A stretch of DNA of 64,000 nucleotides. Origin: QHWK01 sp035259385. Lineage in GTDB: Bacteria; Acidobacteriota; Vicinamibacteria; Vicinamibacterales; CAVVIG01. Positions 1-7,868 of this stretch are shown here, one piece after another; the first letter of the stretch is position 1; each line of letters begins with the position of its first letter. The stretch is taken from contig DATFWL010000088.1 in the NCBI GenBank assembly GCA_035259385.1, forward strand, positions 1-64,000, read 5' to 3'. The position numbers and the translations under genes are program-made. A model generated the notes under the pieces. That model did no database searches. It was not told the origin of the DNA and saw nothing but the letters and a program-made list of their open reading frames with translations.

Positions 1-86
1 TCGGTCTGGACCAAACGCAGGACGACGGCGCTGCGGTGGAGGACAATCCAGACAACCCTCCTGCGGAACCACCGGTCGCGTCGTGA
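1..86 (+). CDS. 3' end of an unidentified gene (partial)
   Basis: An open frame enters from the left edge and stops at TGA 84-86. The visible 27 residues are acidic and proline-rich (for example DDGAAVEDNPDNPPAEPP), as in a disordered C-terminal tail. No family can be recognised. It is read as a gene end because the frame is open from the first base and the composition resembles a natural tail, but so short a stretch could also be open by chance. Confidence 0.35.
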   Translation, partial: GLDQTQDDGAAVEDNPDNPPAEPPVAS

Positions 87-105
87 ATGGAAGAGTCAGG
101 CCGCA

Positions 106-684
106 ATGCCCGAGAACGGCAGGATCCACCCTTTCGACCGCGCCTCCGGGCGCGCCATTTCTGGTGGAACGGCAAACTCGCGCCGCGGAGGAACGTGGAT
201 CCGTCTCCCGCCGCGAGCGAAGACACGCCGCTCAATCCTGGGAGCGTCTCCGTTGCCGAGCGACAGCAAGCTCCTCGTTCGCCGATTTTTTGACGAGGTC
301 CTCAGTAAAGGGAATCCGACGGCGGCCGCGGCGATCGTCTCTGCGGATCTCGTCGCGCACCATCCGCAATTCGCGGAAGGCATTCGCGGGCCTGACAGCC
401 TGATGACGATCGTTGGAACGTTCCGGGCCGCCTTTCCCGATCTCGCGTACAGCGTCGAGGAGCTCGTCGAGGAAGGCGATCTCGTCGCAGCGCGCTGGTC
501 CGCGACGGGAACCCACCGAGGGCCGTTCCTGAATCACCCGGCGACGGGACGCGCCTGCTCGGTGGGCGGGATGGACCTCTTCCGCGTGGACGCCGGGCGC
601 CTCGCGGAGACCTGGGTGAACTCCGACTTTCTCGGCCTGCTGCAGCAGATCGGGGCGATTCCGCCGCTTCAACCGCCTCGGTGA
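106..684 (+). CDS. SnoaL-like / ester cyclase family protein
   Basis: The C-terminal ~140 residues match the SnoaL-like polyketide cyclase fold of the NTF2 superfamily. An opening helix (LVRRFFDEVLSKGN) is followed by the HHP segment, a 'GPDSLMTIVGTFRAAFPDL' helix, 'VAARWSATGTHRGPF' and the closing 'AETWVNSDFLGLLQQIGAIP'. Members are small alpha+beta barrel proteins of diverse or unknown function, so no substrate can be named. The first ~50 residues are arginine-rich and unlike the family. A downstream TTG at 253 (LPSDSKLLVRRFF) would give a family-sized protein of about 143 residues and may be the real start. The gene stands alone, with a ~190 bp spacer after it in which nothing was recognised. 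Confidence 0.7.
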   Translation: MPENGRIHPFDRASGRAISGGTANSRRGGTWIRLPPRAKTRRSILGASPLPSDSKLLVRRFFDEVLSKGNPTAAAAIVSADLVAHHPQFAEGIRGPDSLMTIVGTFRAAFPDLAYSVEELVEEGDLVAARWSATGTHRGPFLNHPATGRACSVGGMDLFRVDAGRLAETWVNSDFLGLLQQIGAIPPLQPPR

Positions 685-872
685 TTCACAGAGCTGCCGG
701 CAACGACGGGACGGCGATGGCGTCGATGCATCGCTTGATGTTTCAGCGCGACATCGCGGACAATCGGAAGTGATCTCAACACAGTCGCAGTCTGCCGTTG
801 GAATCGGCGGCACGGTGGTGGGTGGAGCCGGCAGGCCCGGTTCCGCGCGGGCATTTGTATCAGCAGGCAGTC

Positions 873-1601
873 ATGAAGAGAACTGAACGGCAACATCTGA
901 AGGAAAACGAGCTGCAGACGTTCGCGCGGCAGGCGCGCGAGCAGCTCGAAGCGCGCCGCAAGGAGACGACCACGATCGTCGTCGTGGTCGCCGTCGTCGC
1001 CGCCGCGGCGCTCGGATTTTTTGCGTGGCGCGAGCACGTGCAGAGCAAAGCGCACAGCCTGCTCGCCGAAGCGATGGCAGTCCAGGACGCCCGCGTCGGC
1101 CCGCCGCCCGCGCCGGGCACGCCTGCCGGCGGTCTGTACTTCCCGACCGAGCGCGAACGCGCGCAGGCGGCGCTGACCAAGTTCAAGATCGCCGCCGATG
1201 CGTATCCGTCGACCGACGCCGGTACGTTCGCGCGCTATCAGCAGGGTGCGCTGTCGTTGTCGCTCGGCACGACGCAAGGCGCGATCGAGGCGTACCAGCA
1301 GGTGATCGCGAAGTCGGGCGACGGTTTCTACGGCCAGATGGCGCGGCTCGGGCTCGCCGAGGCGCAGGCGCGCGCCGGCCAGTACGATCAGGCGATCAAC
1401 GCGTTCAAGGAGCTGGCGCAGCGCAAGGACGGTCCACTGCCGATCGATGGCATCCTGATGCAGCTCGGGCGCACCTATCTCCAGGCAGGAAAGCGGAGCG
1501 ACGCGCAGCAGACCTTCAATCGGATCGTCGAGGAGTATCCGGAATCGCCGTACGCGGGCGACGCGCGGCGGGAGATCGATACGCTGAAAAAGACGGCGTG
1601 A
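873..1601 (+). CDS. Membrane-anchored tetratricopeptide-repeat protein (YfgM-like)
   Basis: A 242-residue protein read from ATG 873. It has a charged cytoplasmic N-terminus (KRTERQHLKENELQTF), one transmembrane helix at about residues 32-52 (TTTIVVVVAVVAAAALGFF), and a periplasmic part with TPR-type helical pairs ('TFARYQQGALSLSLGTTQGAIEAYQQVI', 'GLAEAQARAGQYDQAINAFKELA', 'QLGRTYLQAGKRSDAQQTFNRIVEEYPESPYAGDA'). This layout matches the YfgM/CpoB-type TPR family, in which YfgM is an ancillary subunit of the SecYEG translocon. Its role here is inferred from architecture only. The frame is open for 75 bp upstream, but the ATG start puts the positive patch directly before the membrane helix. Confidence 0.75.
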   Translation: MKRTERQHLKENELQTFARQAREQLEARRKETTTIVVVVAVVAAAALGFFAWREHVQSKAHSLLAEAMAVQDARVGPPPAPGTPAGGLYFPTERERAQAALTKFKIAADAYPSTDAGTFARYQQGALSLSLGTTQGAIEAYQQVIAKSGDGFYGQMARLGLAEAQARAGQYDQAINAFKELAQRKDGPLPIDGILMQLGRTYLQAGKRSDAQQTFNRIVEEYPESPYAGDARREIDTLKKTA

Positions 1602-1609
1602 GCGGCTGT

Positions 1610-1725
1610 CGGGGCCGGAGGCTAGGGGCTAGCTGAACGCTCGGCTGAAGCCTTACGCTACGAAGAGAGCAGCTCGCCCGAGCCACAAGCCCCGACGGCG
1701 CCTAGCCGCTAGCCCCGAGCCCCGT
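1610..1725. repeat. GGGGCTAG-type inverted repeat between convergent genes
   Basis: The spacer between the TPR gene and speB carries GGAGGCTAGGGGCTAG on its left side and CCTAGCCGCTAGCCCC on its right. The two arms (about 1610-1634 and 1700-1725) match in inverted orientation at roughly 20 of 26 positions. The right arm lies inside the speB reading frame and supplies its stop codon. It may act as a bidirectional terminator; it has no T-tract. Confidence 0.6.
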
Positions 1726-2631
1726 GCTCCTGTTCGGCTGCACCTCGCAGCCGAATCGATACGACAGAATCTTGTAGATCAACTTCGCGCACAGAAAATT
1801 CGGCGCGACGTTCCCGCCGATCGGCGCCAGCTCGACGAGATCGCACCCGACCACCGTCCGCCGTTCGATGACCCGACGGAGCAGCACGAGCGCTTCGTAC
1901 CACGACAGCCCGCCCGGCTCCGGCGTACCGGTCGCCGGCATGATCGCCGGGTCGAGACCGTCCACGTCGATCGTGATGTAGACCGTGTCGGTGAGCGAAT
2001 CGACCACGCGATCCATCCACTGGGGATCGCTGCGCATGTTGAAGTCGTAGAAGATCCGGGTCGCCAGGGACGGAACATCCGCCGCTTCCTCGACGGAGAG
2101 GCTGCGGATGCCGACCTGCGTGGTCCGCGCGAACTCGAGCGTCCGGCGCATCGCGCAGGCATGGTTGTGCCTCGTCCCCATGAACGATTCGCGCAGGTCG
2201 GCGTGCGCGTCGATCTGCAGCACCGAGAGGCCCGGGTACTTTGCCGCAACTGCGCCGACGACCGCCGGCGTGATCGAGTGCTCGCCGCCGAGAATCACCG
2301 GGAACTTGTCGCGAGTGATGAGCTCGCCGGCGACGCGGCGAATCTCGCGCGTGACCTCGTCCATCGTGCCGTACGGAAAGTCCATCTCCGGCAGGGTGAA
2401 GATCCCGATGCGGTGGACGTCGGCCTGGGTTTCCTCGTCCCACAGTTCCATGTGCGAGGAGGCGACGAGGATCTCGTGCGGTCCGTTCCGCGTGCCGGGC
2501 ACATACGACGTAGTGCGGTCGAGCGGAACCGGGAGGATGACGACGCGGGCGTTGTCGAAGTCGGTGGTGGTCGGCGTCGTGCCGCCGAACTCACCGATGG
2601 TCATCTGATCGTATTCAAACGGCAGGTTCAT
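1702..2631 (-). CDS. speB: Agmatinase (ureohydrolase family)
   Basis: Hydrolyses agmatine to putrescine and urea in polyamine synthesis. The 309-residue protein carries the arginase/agmatinase binuclear manganese motifs GGEHSITP, DAHADLR and DVDGLDP, followed by ATGTPEPGGL. The start ATG lies inside the end of the upstream deoxyhypusine-synthase-like gene (17 bp overlap), so the two are translationally coupled. The last ~9 residues (STGLGASG and stop) are encoded by the GCTAG-type palindrome of the spacer, so the C-terminus looks recently altered by the repeat. No arginine decarboxylase gene is visible in the window. Confidence 0.92.
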   Translation of the reverse strand: MNLPFEYDQMTIGEFGGTTPTTTDFDNARVVILPVPLDRTTSYVPGTRNGPHEILVASSHMELWDEETQADVHRIGIFTLPEMDFPYGTMDEVTREIRRVAGELITRDKFPVILGGEHSITPAVVGAVAAKYPGLSVLQIDAHADLRESFMGTRHNHACAMRRTLEFARTTQVGIRSLSVEEAADVPSLATRIFYDFNMRSDPQWMDRVVDSLTDTVYITIDVDGLDPAIMPATGTPEPGGLSWYEALVLLRRVIERRTVVGCDLVELAPIGGNVAPNFLCAKLIYKILSYRFGCEVQPNRSTGLGASG

Positions 2632-3700
2632 TCACGCCCTCGAAGCGCTCGTTGGGGACGGTCTGCCCGTCGACCGTCATGACGCGGCTCGCGAGTGTGA
2701 ACTCCGGTTTCCTGCGCGCGGCGAGCAGCGGTCGCGCGGAGGTGGCGAGCGCGCTCGCGAGGAGCGGCAGCGCGATGGTGGCGTCGGCCTGCACCGACAC
2801 CTTGGCCGAATCGGTCGCGAGCTTGCCCCAGCTCTGCGCCTCCTCGAGGCTCGATCCGGACGCGCCGCCGAAATGCGGCACGTCCGTGACGATCTGCAGG
2901 GCGTAGCGGTGGCCGCTGACTTCATCGCTGTAGAACTCGGCCTGCACGCTCGCCTGGTTGATGAAATTCTTCGGCGTCCCGCCGCCGAGCACGACCGACG
3001 CGGTCCGCGGGCGGCGGATCACCAGGTTCGCCGATTCGACGATGTCGCCGATGGTGTCGATGTAGCCGGCGCCGGCCTTCTTCTGGCGCGCCTGCGACAG
3101 GCCCATGCCGATCGACGAATCGGCGATCGCCGGACAGAAGATCGGCACGTTGGCGCGGAAGGCGGCGGTGAGGATCCCCTCGCGTCCGGTCGTCTTCCAC
3201 AGGTGACCGCCGAGCACGTGGAGGAACTCACGCGTCGTATACGGCCGCGTTTCGAGCGTCCGCGCGAACTCCGCAATCCAGTTGTCGTTCGAGATGAACT
3301 CCTCTTCGCTGGCGAACGTGTCGTAGACGCGATCGATGCGCTCGTCGGCGAGCGCCGCATCGTCGGCCTGCGGCGACCCGACGTAGTGGTGCTGGCCGCG
3401 CGTCTCGTGGAGATCGTGGTAGAGGTTCGCGCCGGTGGACACGAGGCAGTCGACGTAGCGGTTCATGATGAGATGCGCCACCACGAGCCGCAGCCCGCCG
3501 GCCGAGAGCGCGCCCGCCATCCCGAGGAAGATCGTGACGTCGTCCTGGAGCATCTTGTGCCAGATGCGGTGCGCCGTCGCGAGATTCCGGCCCTGAAACG
3601 AGATTCGCTCCATCCGCGCGAGCACTTGATCTGCGGTGAGTCCCGCCTCGACGGCGAACGGCTCGATCGGCGTCTGCAGGAATCGGGATTTCTTTTTCAT
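2615..3700 (-). CDS. Deoxyhypusine synthase-like protein (possible homospermidine/aminobutyl transferase)
   Basis: A 361-residue member of the deoxyhypusine synthase family. It shows the NAD-binding core (FLGMAGALSAGGLR, VSTGANLYHDLHE), the 'GGGTPKNFINQ' segment and the C-terminal 'SGSSLEEAQSWGKL' block, whose WGK lysine corresponds to the catalytic lysine that takes the aminobutyl group from spermidine in eukaryotic enzymes. Bacteria lack eIF5A, so bacterial members are thought to act on small polyamines, for instance to make homospermidine. The overlap with speB supports a polyamine role, but the exact substrate cannot be read from the sequence. A -10-like element lies only 9 bp upstream and no Shine-Dalgarno sequence is seen, so the message may be leaderless. 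Confidence 0.85.
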   Translation of the reverse strand: MKKKSRFLQTPIEPFAVEAGLTADQVLARMERISFQGRNLATAHRIWHKMLQDDVTIFLGMAGALSAGGLRLVVAHLIMNRYVDCLVSTGANLYHDLHETRGQHHYVGSPQADDAALADERIDRVYDTFASEEEFISNDNWIAEFARTLETRPYTTREFLHVLGGHLWKTTGREGILTAAFRANVPIFCPAIADSSIGMGLSQARQKKAGAGYIDTIGDIVESANLVIRRPRTASVVLGGGTPKNFINQASVQAEFYSDEVSGHRYALQIVTDVPHFGGASGSSLEEAQSWGKLATDSAKVSVQADATIALPLLASALATSARPLLAARRKPEFTLASRVMTVDGQTVPNERFEGVNEPAV

Positions 3701-3709
3701 GCGGCAATC

Positions 3710-3737
3710 ATTATTTCATATCAGAACGGGGTTGTAA
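3710..3737 (-). promoter_or_regulatory. Candidate promoter for the polyamine gene pair
   Basis: On the minus strand TTACAA (4/6 to TTGACA) and AATAAT (5/6 to TATAAT) are separated by 16 bp. The -10 element ends 9 bp before the start codon of the deoxyhypusine-synthase-like gene, which would give an almost leaderless transcript. The 68 bp spacer also separates the divergent metallo-beta-lactamase-fold gene. Confidence 0.35.
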
Positions 3738-3768
3738 TTCGGTCAGCGCGGCCGTAGTCTGCCACGCG

Positions 3769-4800
3769 ATGAAGATCTCGACGATCGCTCTCGTGCTCCT
3801 GCTCACGCTCGCGCAGGCGAGTCGGCCGGCCGGCCTTCGCATCTACGTCGTCGACGTCGAAGGCGGCGGCGCGACGCTGGTGATCTCACCCGGCGGCCAG
3901 TCGATCCTGATCGACAGCGGCAGCCCCGGCGCCGCGGCGGACCGCGACTCGGCGCGGATCGCCGCCGCGATGCGCGCGGCCGGCCTGACGAAGATCAACT
4001 ACCTGTTCACGACGCACTACGACGGCGATCACGTCGGCGGCGCGCCGGCGGCCGACGGCGTCGCGCACTTCGATCGCTTCTTCGATCACGGGGAGATGGA
4101 CCCGAAATGGGAGCAGAACCGCGGGATCGAGGAGCGCTATCACGCGTACCTGACGATCGCCGGCAGCAAACGGACGATCGTGAAGGCCGGCGACACGATT
4201 CCCTTCGCGGGCGCTCGCATCGACGTCGTCGCGTCACAGGGGACGGTCCTTGCGAAGCCGATCAACCATGGCGGCGCGGCGAACCCGTACTGTGCGGACG
4301 CCGACGTGAAAGAGCCGAACAAGACCGAGAACTCGCAATCGGCGGGCGTGCTCATCTCCTACAACGACTTCACCTTCCTCGACGTCGGCGATCTGACGTG
4401 GGACAAGGAAATGGCGCTCGCCTGTCCGGTGAACGAGCTCGGACGCGTGTCGCTGCTGCTGGCCACGCATCACGGCTTCTTCAACGATCAATCCGGGGCA
4501 CCGGCGCTGCTCTGGGCGATTCAGCCGCGGGTCGTGATCGCGAACAACGGACCGCGGAAGGGAATGGCCGACAACGCGTACGAGCGGATCCAGAAGGTAA
4601 AGGGCCTCGAAGGGTTGTGGCAATCGCACCTTGCGCTCGCCGCCGAGCGCTCGCACAACGCGCCGGATGACATGATTGCGAACATGGAACCGTCGGCCGA
4701 CTGCAAGGGCAACTGGATTCGTGTCGACGCCGGGGCGGACGGCCGGTTCGACGTCACCAACGGGCGGAACAATTTCAGCAGGAGCTATCGAGCGAAGTGA
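3769..4800 (+). CDS. Secreted metallo-beta-lactamase-fold hydrolase
   Basis: A 343-residue protein with a signal peptide (MKISTIALVLLLTLAQAS). The metallo-beta-lactamase core follows: 'GGGATLVISPGGQSILIDSG', then the HxxxDH zinc motif in 'TTHYDGDHVGG', and later 'ATHHGFFND'. The arrangement resembles the ComEC/Rec2-type hydrolase domain without the membrane channel. It probably acts in the periplasm or outside the cell on an unknown substrate, perhaps a phosphoester or nucleic acid by analogy. Its C-terminus converges with the protease/barrel gene 45 bp away. That short spacer holds only a small CGGC-TTCA-GCCG hairpin. Confidence 0.82.
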   Translation: MKISTIALVLLLTLAQASRPAGLRIYVVDVEGGGATLVISPGGQSILIDSGSPGAAADRDSARIAAAMRAAGLTKINYLFTTHYDGDHVGGAPAADGVAHFDRFFDHGEMDPKWEQNRGIEERYHAYLTIAGSKRTIVKAGDTIPFAGARIDVVASQGTVLAKPINHGGAANPYCADADVKEPNKTENSQSAGVLISYNDFTFLDVGDLTWDKEMALACPVNELGRVSLLLATHHGFFNDQSGAPALLWAIQPRVVIANNGPRKGMADNAYERIQKVKGLEGLWQSHLALAAERSHNAPDDMIANMEPSADCKGNWIRVDAGADGRFDVTNGRNNFSRSYRAK

Positions 4801-4844
4801 TTGACGGAGGAGCGCTCGTGTCGGCTTCAGCCGGACCGTGATCG

Positions 4845-7800
4845 TCAGAACGCCTTGCCGATCCTGAAGTACACGGTCGCGCCGTCGTCGACGAGGCCGG
4901 CACCGTCGTGGCCATACGCGGTTCCTCCAGTCACGGTCAGGCGCGCGAAGTAACCGAGGACGACGTCGCTCGACAGTTCGGCGCCGGCCGACACTTTGGT
5001 CGACCCGGCATGGAATGTCCGGGTCCACGCGTCGCCCGCGTCGACGAACGCCGACGCCCACAGCGTATGAAGAAGGATTGGCCAGGTGCCGAGGCCGCGT
5101 TGCGGGCGCGCCAGTGGCCACCGGTACTCCGCGTTGAGCAGAGCGACGTGGCTGCCGGCGAACGTGGCATCGGCGAATCCGCGCAGCAGGCTGAATGCAC
5201 GAGTGCCGAAGTTCAGTACCCCCGCGTCGGTCTGGCTGCCGCCGAGCAGGAACGTGCGGCCAACCGCGGCATCGCCTGACGACAACCCGCCGCTCAGCCT
5301 GACCGCGACGACGTGATGCGGTGCGGCGCCGGGCAGGTAGACGCGCGCGTCGCCGGTAACCGTGGTCGCATCGCCCGACGATCCGAGGTCGCGCCGCACG
5401 ATCTCGACCGTCGTTCCCGCGAGGATGCCAGCCTCCGGACTCACCGAGTATCCGTATGTGTGCGCCGTAGCCGATTGCCAGCCGGCGCGGAACGGCGTGC
5501 GCGTGCGTGCGATCGTGCCGGCCGGAAGGGTGTCTTCCTGTGAGGTTCGCAGGGCAGACAGAACCGCGGCGTGCGCCGCACGCGTGTGGACGAAGGGCAG
5601 CACGACTCCGGCTTCGACCGTCGTTTCACGCCGCGTGTCGGCCGAGGCGGTGCCACGGTCGGTGGCCGGTCCCGCAAAGAACGACGTCGTGCTGGAAGCA
5701 GCCGCGTACAGGGTCGGGCGCCATCGGTTGTAGCCGTAGTACACGCTCCAGTCGGGCGACGCCCGAGCAGGCGTCGGCGCGCCCGCCGGGCTCGAGACCA
5801 GCCACGTCGCATTCAGCGCGTAGGTGTGGTAGCCGAGCACGTCGATGCCGTTGACGGCCGCGCCGACGCGCACCTGATCGGAGTCGGCGGTGACGAGCGG
5901 CGCCCACGACGTCGGAGTCAGAGTCGGCAGCGGATTGTAGCTGTGAGCGCCCGAGTCGACGTCTGCGGAAGAATTGGCCGAAATCCCCGCCGTGATACCA
6001 GGCTCGTGCCAGGCACGTGCCTGACACCACGGCGGCGGCGCGAGAGACGCTGACGCCGGGGGATACGGCAGCGTGAAGATGTCGTACCCGGCGATGGTGT
6101 AACCGGCGAATGCTATCGTGCTGCCATCTGACGACACGTCAGGCCACAGAGCGCCGCCAGTCGTGTGCGTCAACTGACGGCACACGGCGCCGTCCACGGC
6201 GACCTCGAACAGGTCGAACGGCTCATCCGGCGCGGCGGCGCCGACGACGACTGCAGCGCCATCGGGACGCCAGGCGGGCATGACAAAGCGCGTGCGCTCG
6301 TCGCTGGCGACTACGCGCACGGCCCGGGTCTCCGCGTCTACGAGCACGACCTCGGACATCGCATCCGGACGGTGACGTTCGACGGCGATCGTCCTTCCGT
6401 CGGGCGACCAGCGGGGAGCATCGAAGTAGACGTCAGGTTCTGCAACGAGCGTTGTGATGACGGCCGGTCGCAGCGCGACGGCTCGAGCCGAGCGTTCAGA
6501 TCGTGCGGCCGGTCTCTCGCCTGAAGGCGTCGCGCTACGTTGATCCGGCGTGGCATGGACGGTCACCAGATCCCGCTGTCCCGGCCGCGCCTGCGCCGCG
6601 ACGAGTGTCCTCGCGTCCGGCGAGAGATCCGGATCGCGCAGCCGCGCGTCAGACGTCAGCTGCCGGACCTCTCCGCCGGCTCGGGACATGGCGTAGAGAT
6701 CGTTGTAGAGGCCGACGTTCCGCCGCACTTCCATCTGATCGAAGTAAATGATGTCGCGGCCGATCGCCGTCGTCGACCCGAGGTACTTCGTGGTCAGGCG
6801 CCGCGGCGGCGAGCCATCGAGCGCGACGCGGTTGAGCGACGGAAAATCCTCCGGGCTCGCGACGCTGTAGATAATTTCGGCCGGACAGCCGGTGCACGCG
6901 AAACGATCGAACCGCGGGCCGCTGGTCACGAAACCATGATGCGTCAGCTGGCGAACGCCCCGGTCTTCTGTCGGGCGAGACGGGCCCTGCGCCTCCGTAA
7001 CCGCCTCCGCCTCGTAGTCGCGCCACAAGTCGCCGAGCGTTTCGCCGTACACATACAGAAAGGCGCGAGTGGAGGTGTACGGAAAGCGCCGGGCCGTGGC
7101 CGTGGCAAGCGCGGCCAGCGAATCCGCGCCGAAGCGCTCGACCAGATACTCGTGGAACCCGGCGCCGTACGCATACGGCGCCGATCCTGACGGCCAGTCG
7201 GTCACCCCGCCGTTGACGCGGTCGAGCGGCTCCGGCCGGCCGGCGCGCGCCGCTTCGCCGACGATCGCCTGAAAATCTCCCGCGTGCAGCCGGCCGTTTC
7301 CGGTAATCGCGCTCTCTTCGAACGTGGCGATGCCCTCGATCGCCCACGTCGGCAGAAACAGATTCGGAAACGCGTACGACGTCCGGCCGAAGATCGCGCG
7401 GGCGATGCGCGCCCACCCTTCGGATCGGTCCAGATGGACGACGTGCGTGAACTCGTGCGTGAAAGCGAGCCGCAGCCAGTCTTCGAAGTTGAACTCGGTC
7501 CCCGGCGGCCAGACCGTGTAAATCACGACCGTGTCGTAGGGCACCGGCGTCGCATAGCCGTTCGCGAACTCGGTCTGGTCCACCAGAATGACATGCGTTC
7601 GCTGCGGTGGCACGACCCCGAGCGGTTGCTGGAGGGCGCGCCAGGTCTCCTCGGCGATGGTCGCGACGCGCAGCGCCAGGCGGTCTTCGCCCTGATGAAA
7701 GTAGATGACGAAGTGCGCGGTCCCGATCTGCCGAAACTGCAGCGCTGGATCGAAGCGGCTGGCTGCGTGCGCGCCGGACGCAAGGGCGCCGACCATGACG

Positions 7801-7868
7801 ACCGCCGTCAGCGCGCGTACGACGCCGCGGCGGCTATCGCGCCTCGGCGTGGGCGTAGCGGGAGTCAC
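4845..7868 (-). CDS. Secreted gluzincin-type protease fused to a TolB-like propeller and a C-terminal beta-barrel domain
   Basis: A 1007-residue protein with a signal peptide (ALTAVVMVGALASGAHA). The N-terminal part has a metallopeptidase signature, HEFTH at about residue 140 and a downstream glutamate in 'WAIEGIATFEES', as in peptidase MA-like gluzincins. The middle (~300-620) holds WD40/TolB-like blades such as 'APRWSPDGRTIAVE', 'MPAWRPDGAAVVVG' and 'WPDVSSDGSTIAFAGY'. The last ~300 residues are rich in alternating strands and end 'ATVYFRIGKAF', as in Omp85/surface-antigen barrels with a C-terminal phenylalanine. Outer-membrane location is inferred. The start lies 35 bp inside the end of the ampG-like gene, so the two are probably co-transcribed and coupled. 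Confidence 0.78.
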   Translation of the reverse strand: MTPATPTPRRDSRRGVVRALTAVVMVGALASGAHAASRFDPALQFRQIGTAHFVIYFHQGEDRLALRVATIAEETWRALQQPLGVVPPQRTHVILVDQTEFANGYATPVPYDTVVIYTVWPPGTEFNFEDWLRLAFTHEFTHVVHLDRSEGWARIARAIFGRTSYAFPNLFLPTWAIEGIATFEESAITGNGRLHAGDFQAIVGEAARAGRPEPLDRVNGGVTDWPSGSAPYAYGAGFHEYLVERFGADSLAALATATARRFPYTSTRAFLYVYGETLGDLWRDYEAEAVTEAQGPSRPTEDRGVRQLTHHGFVTSGPRFDRFACTGCPAEIIYSVASPEDFPSLNRVALDGSPPRRLTTKYLGSTTAIGRDIIYFDQMEVRRNVGLYNDLYAMSRAGGEVRQLTSDARLRDPDLSPDARTLVAAQARPGQRDLVTVHATPDQRSATPSGERPAARSERSARAVALRPAVITTLVAEPDVYFDAPRWSPDGRTIAVERHRPDAMSEVVLVDAETRAVRVVASDERTRFVMPAWRPDGAAVVVGAAAPDEPFDLFEVAVDGAVCRQLTHTTGGALWPDVSSDGSTIAFAGYTIAGYDIFTLPYPPASASLAPPPWCQARAWHEPGITAGISANSSADVDSGAHSYNPLPTLTPTSWAPLVTADSDQVRVGAAVNGIDVLGYHTYALNATWLVSSPAGAPTPARASPDWSVYYGYNRWRPTLYAAASSTTSFFAGPATDRGTASADTRRETTVEAGVVLPFVHTRAAHAAVLSALRTSQEDTLPAGTIARTRTPFRAGWQSATAHTYGYSVSPEAGILAGTTVEIVRRDLGSSGDATTVTGDARVYLPGAAPHHVVAVRLSGGLSSGDAAVGRTFLLGGSQTDAGVLNFGTRAFSLLRGFADATFAGSHVALLNAEYRWPLARPQRGLGTWPILLHTLWASAFVDAGDAWTRTFHAGSTKVSAGAELSSDVVLGYFARLTVTGGTAYGHDGAGLVDDGATVYFRIGKAF

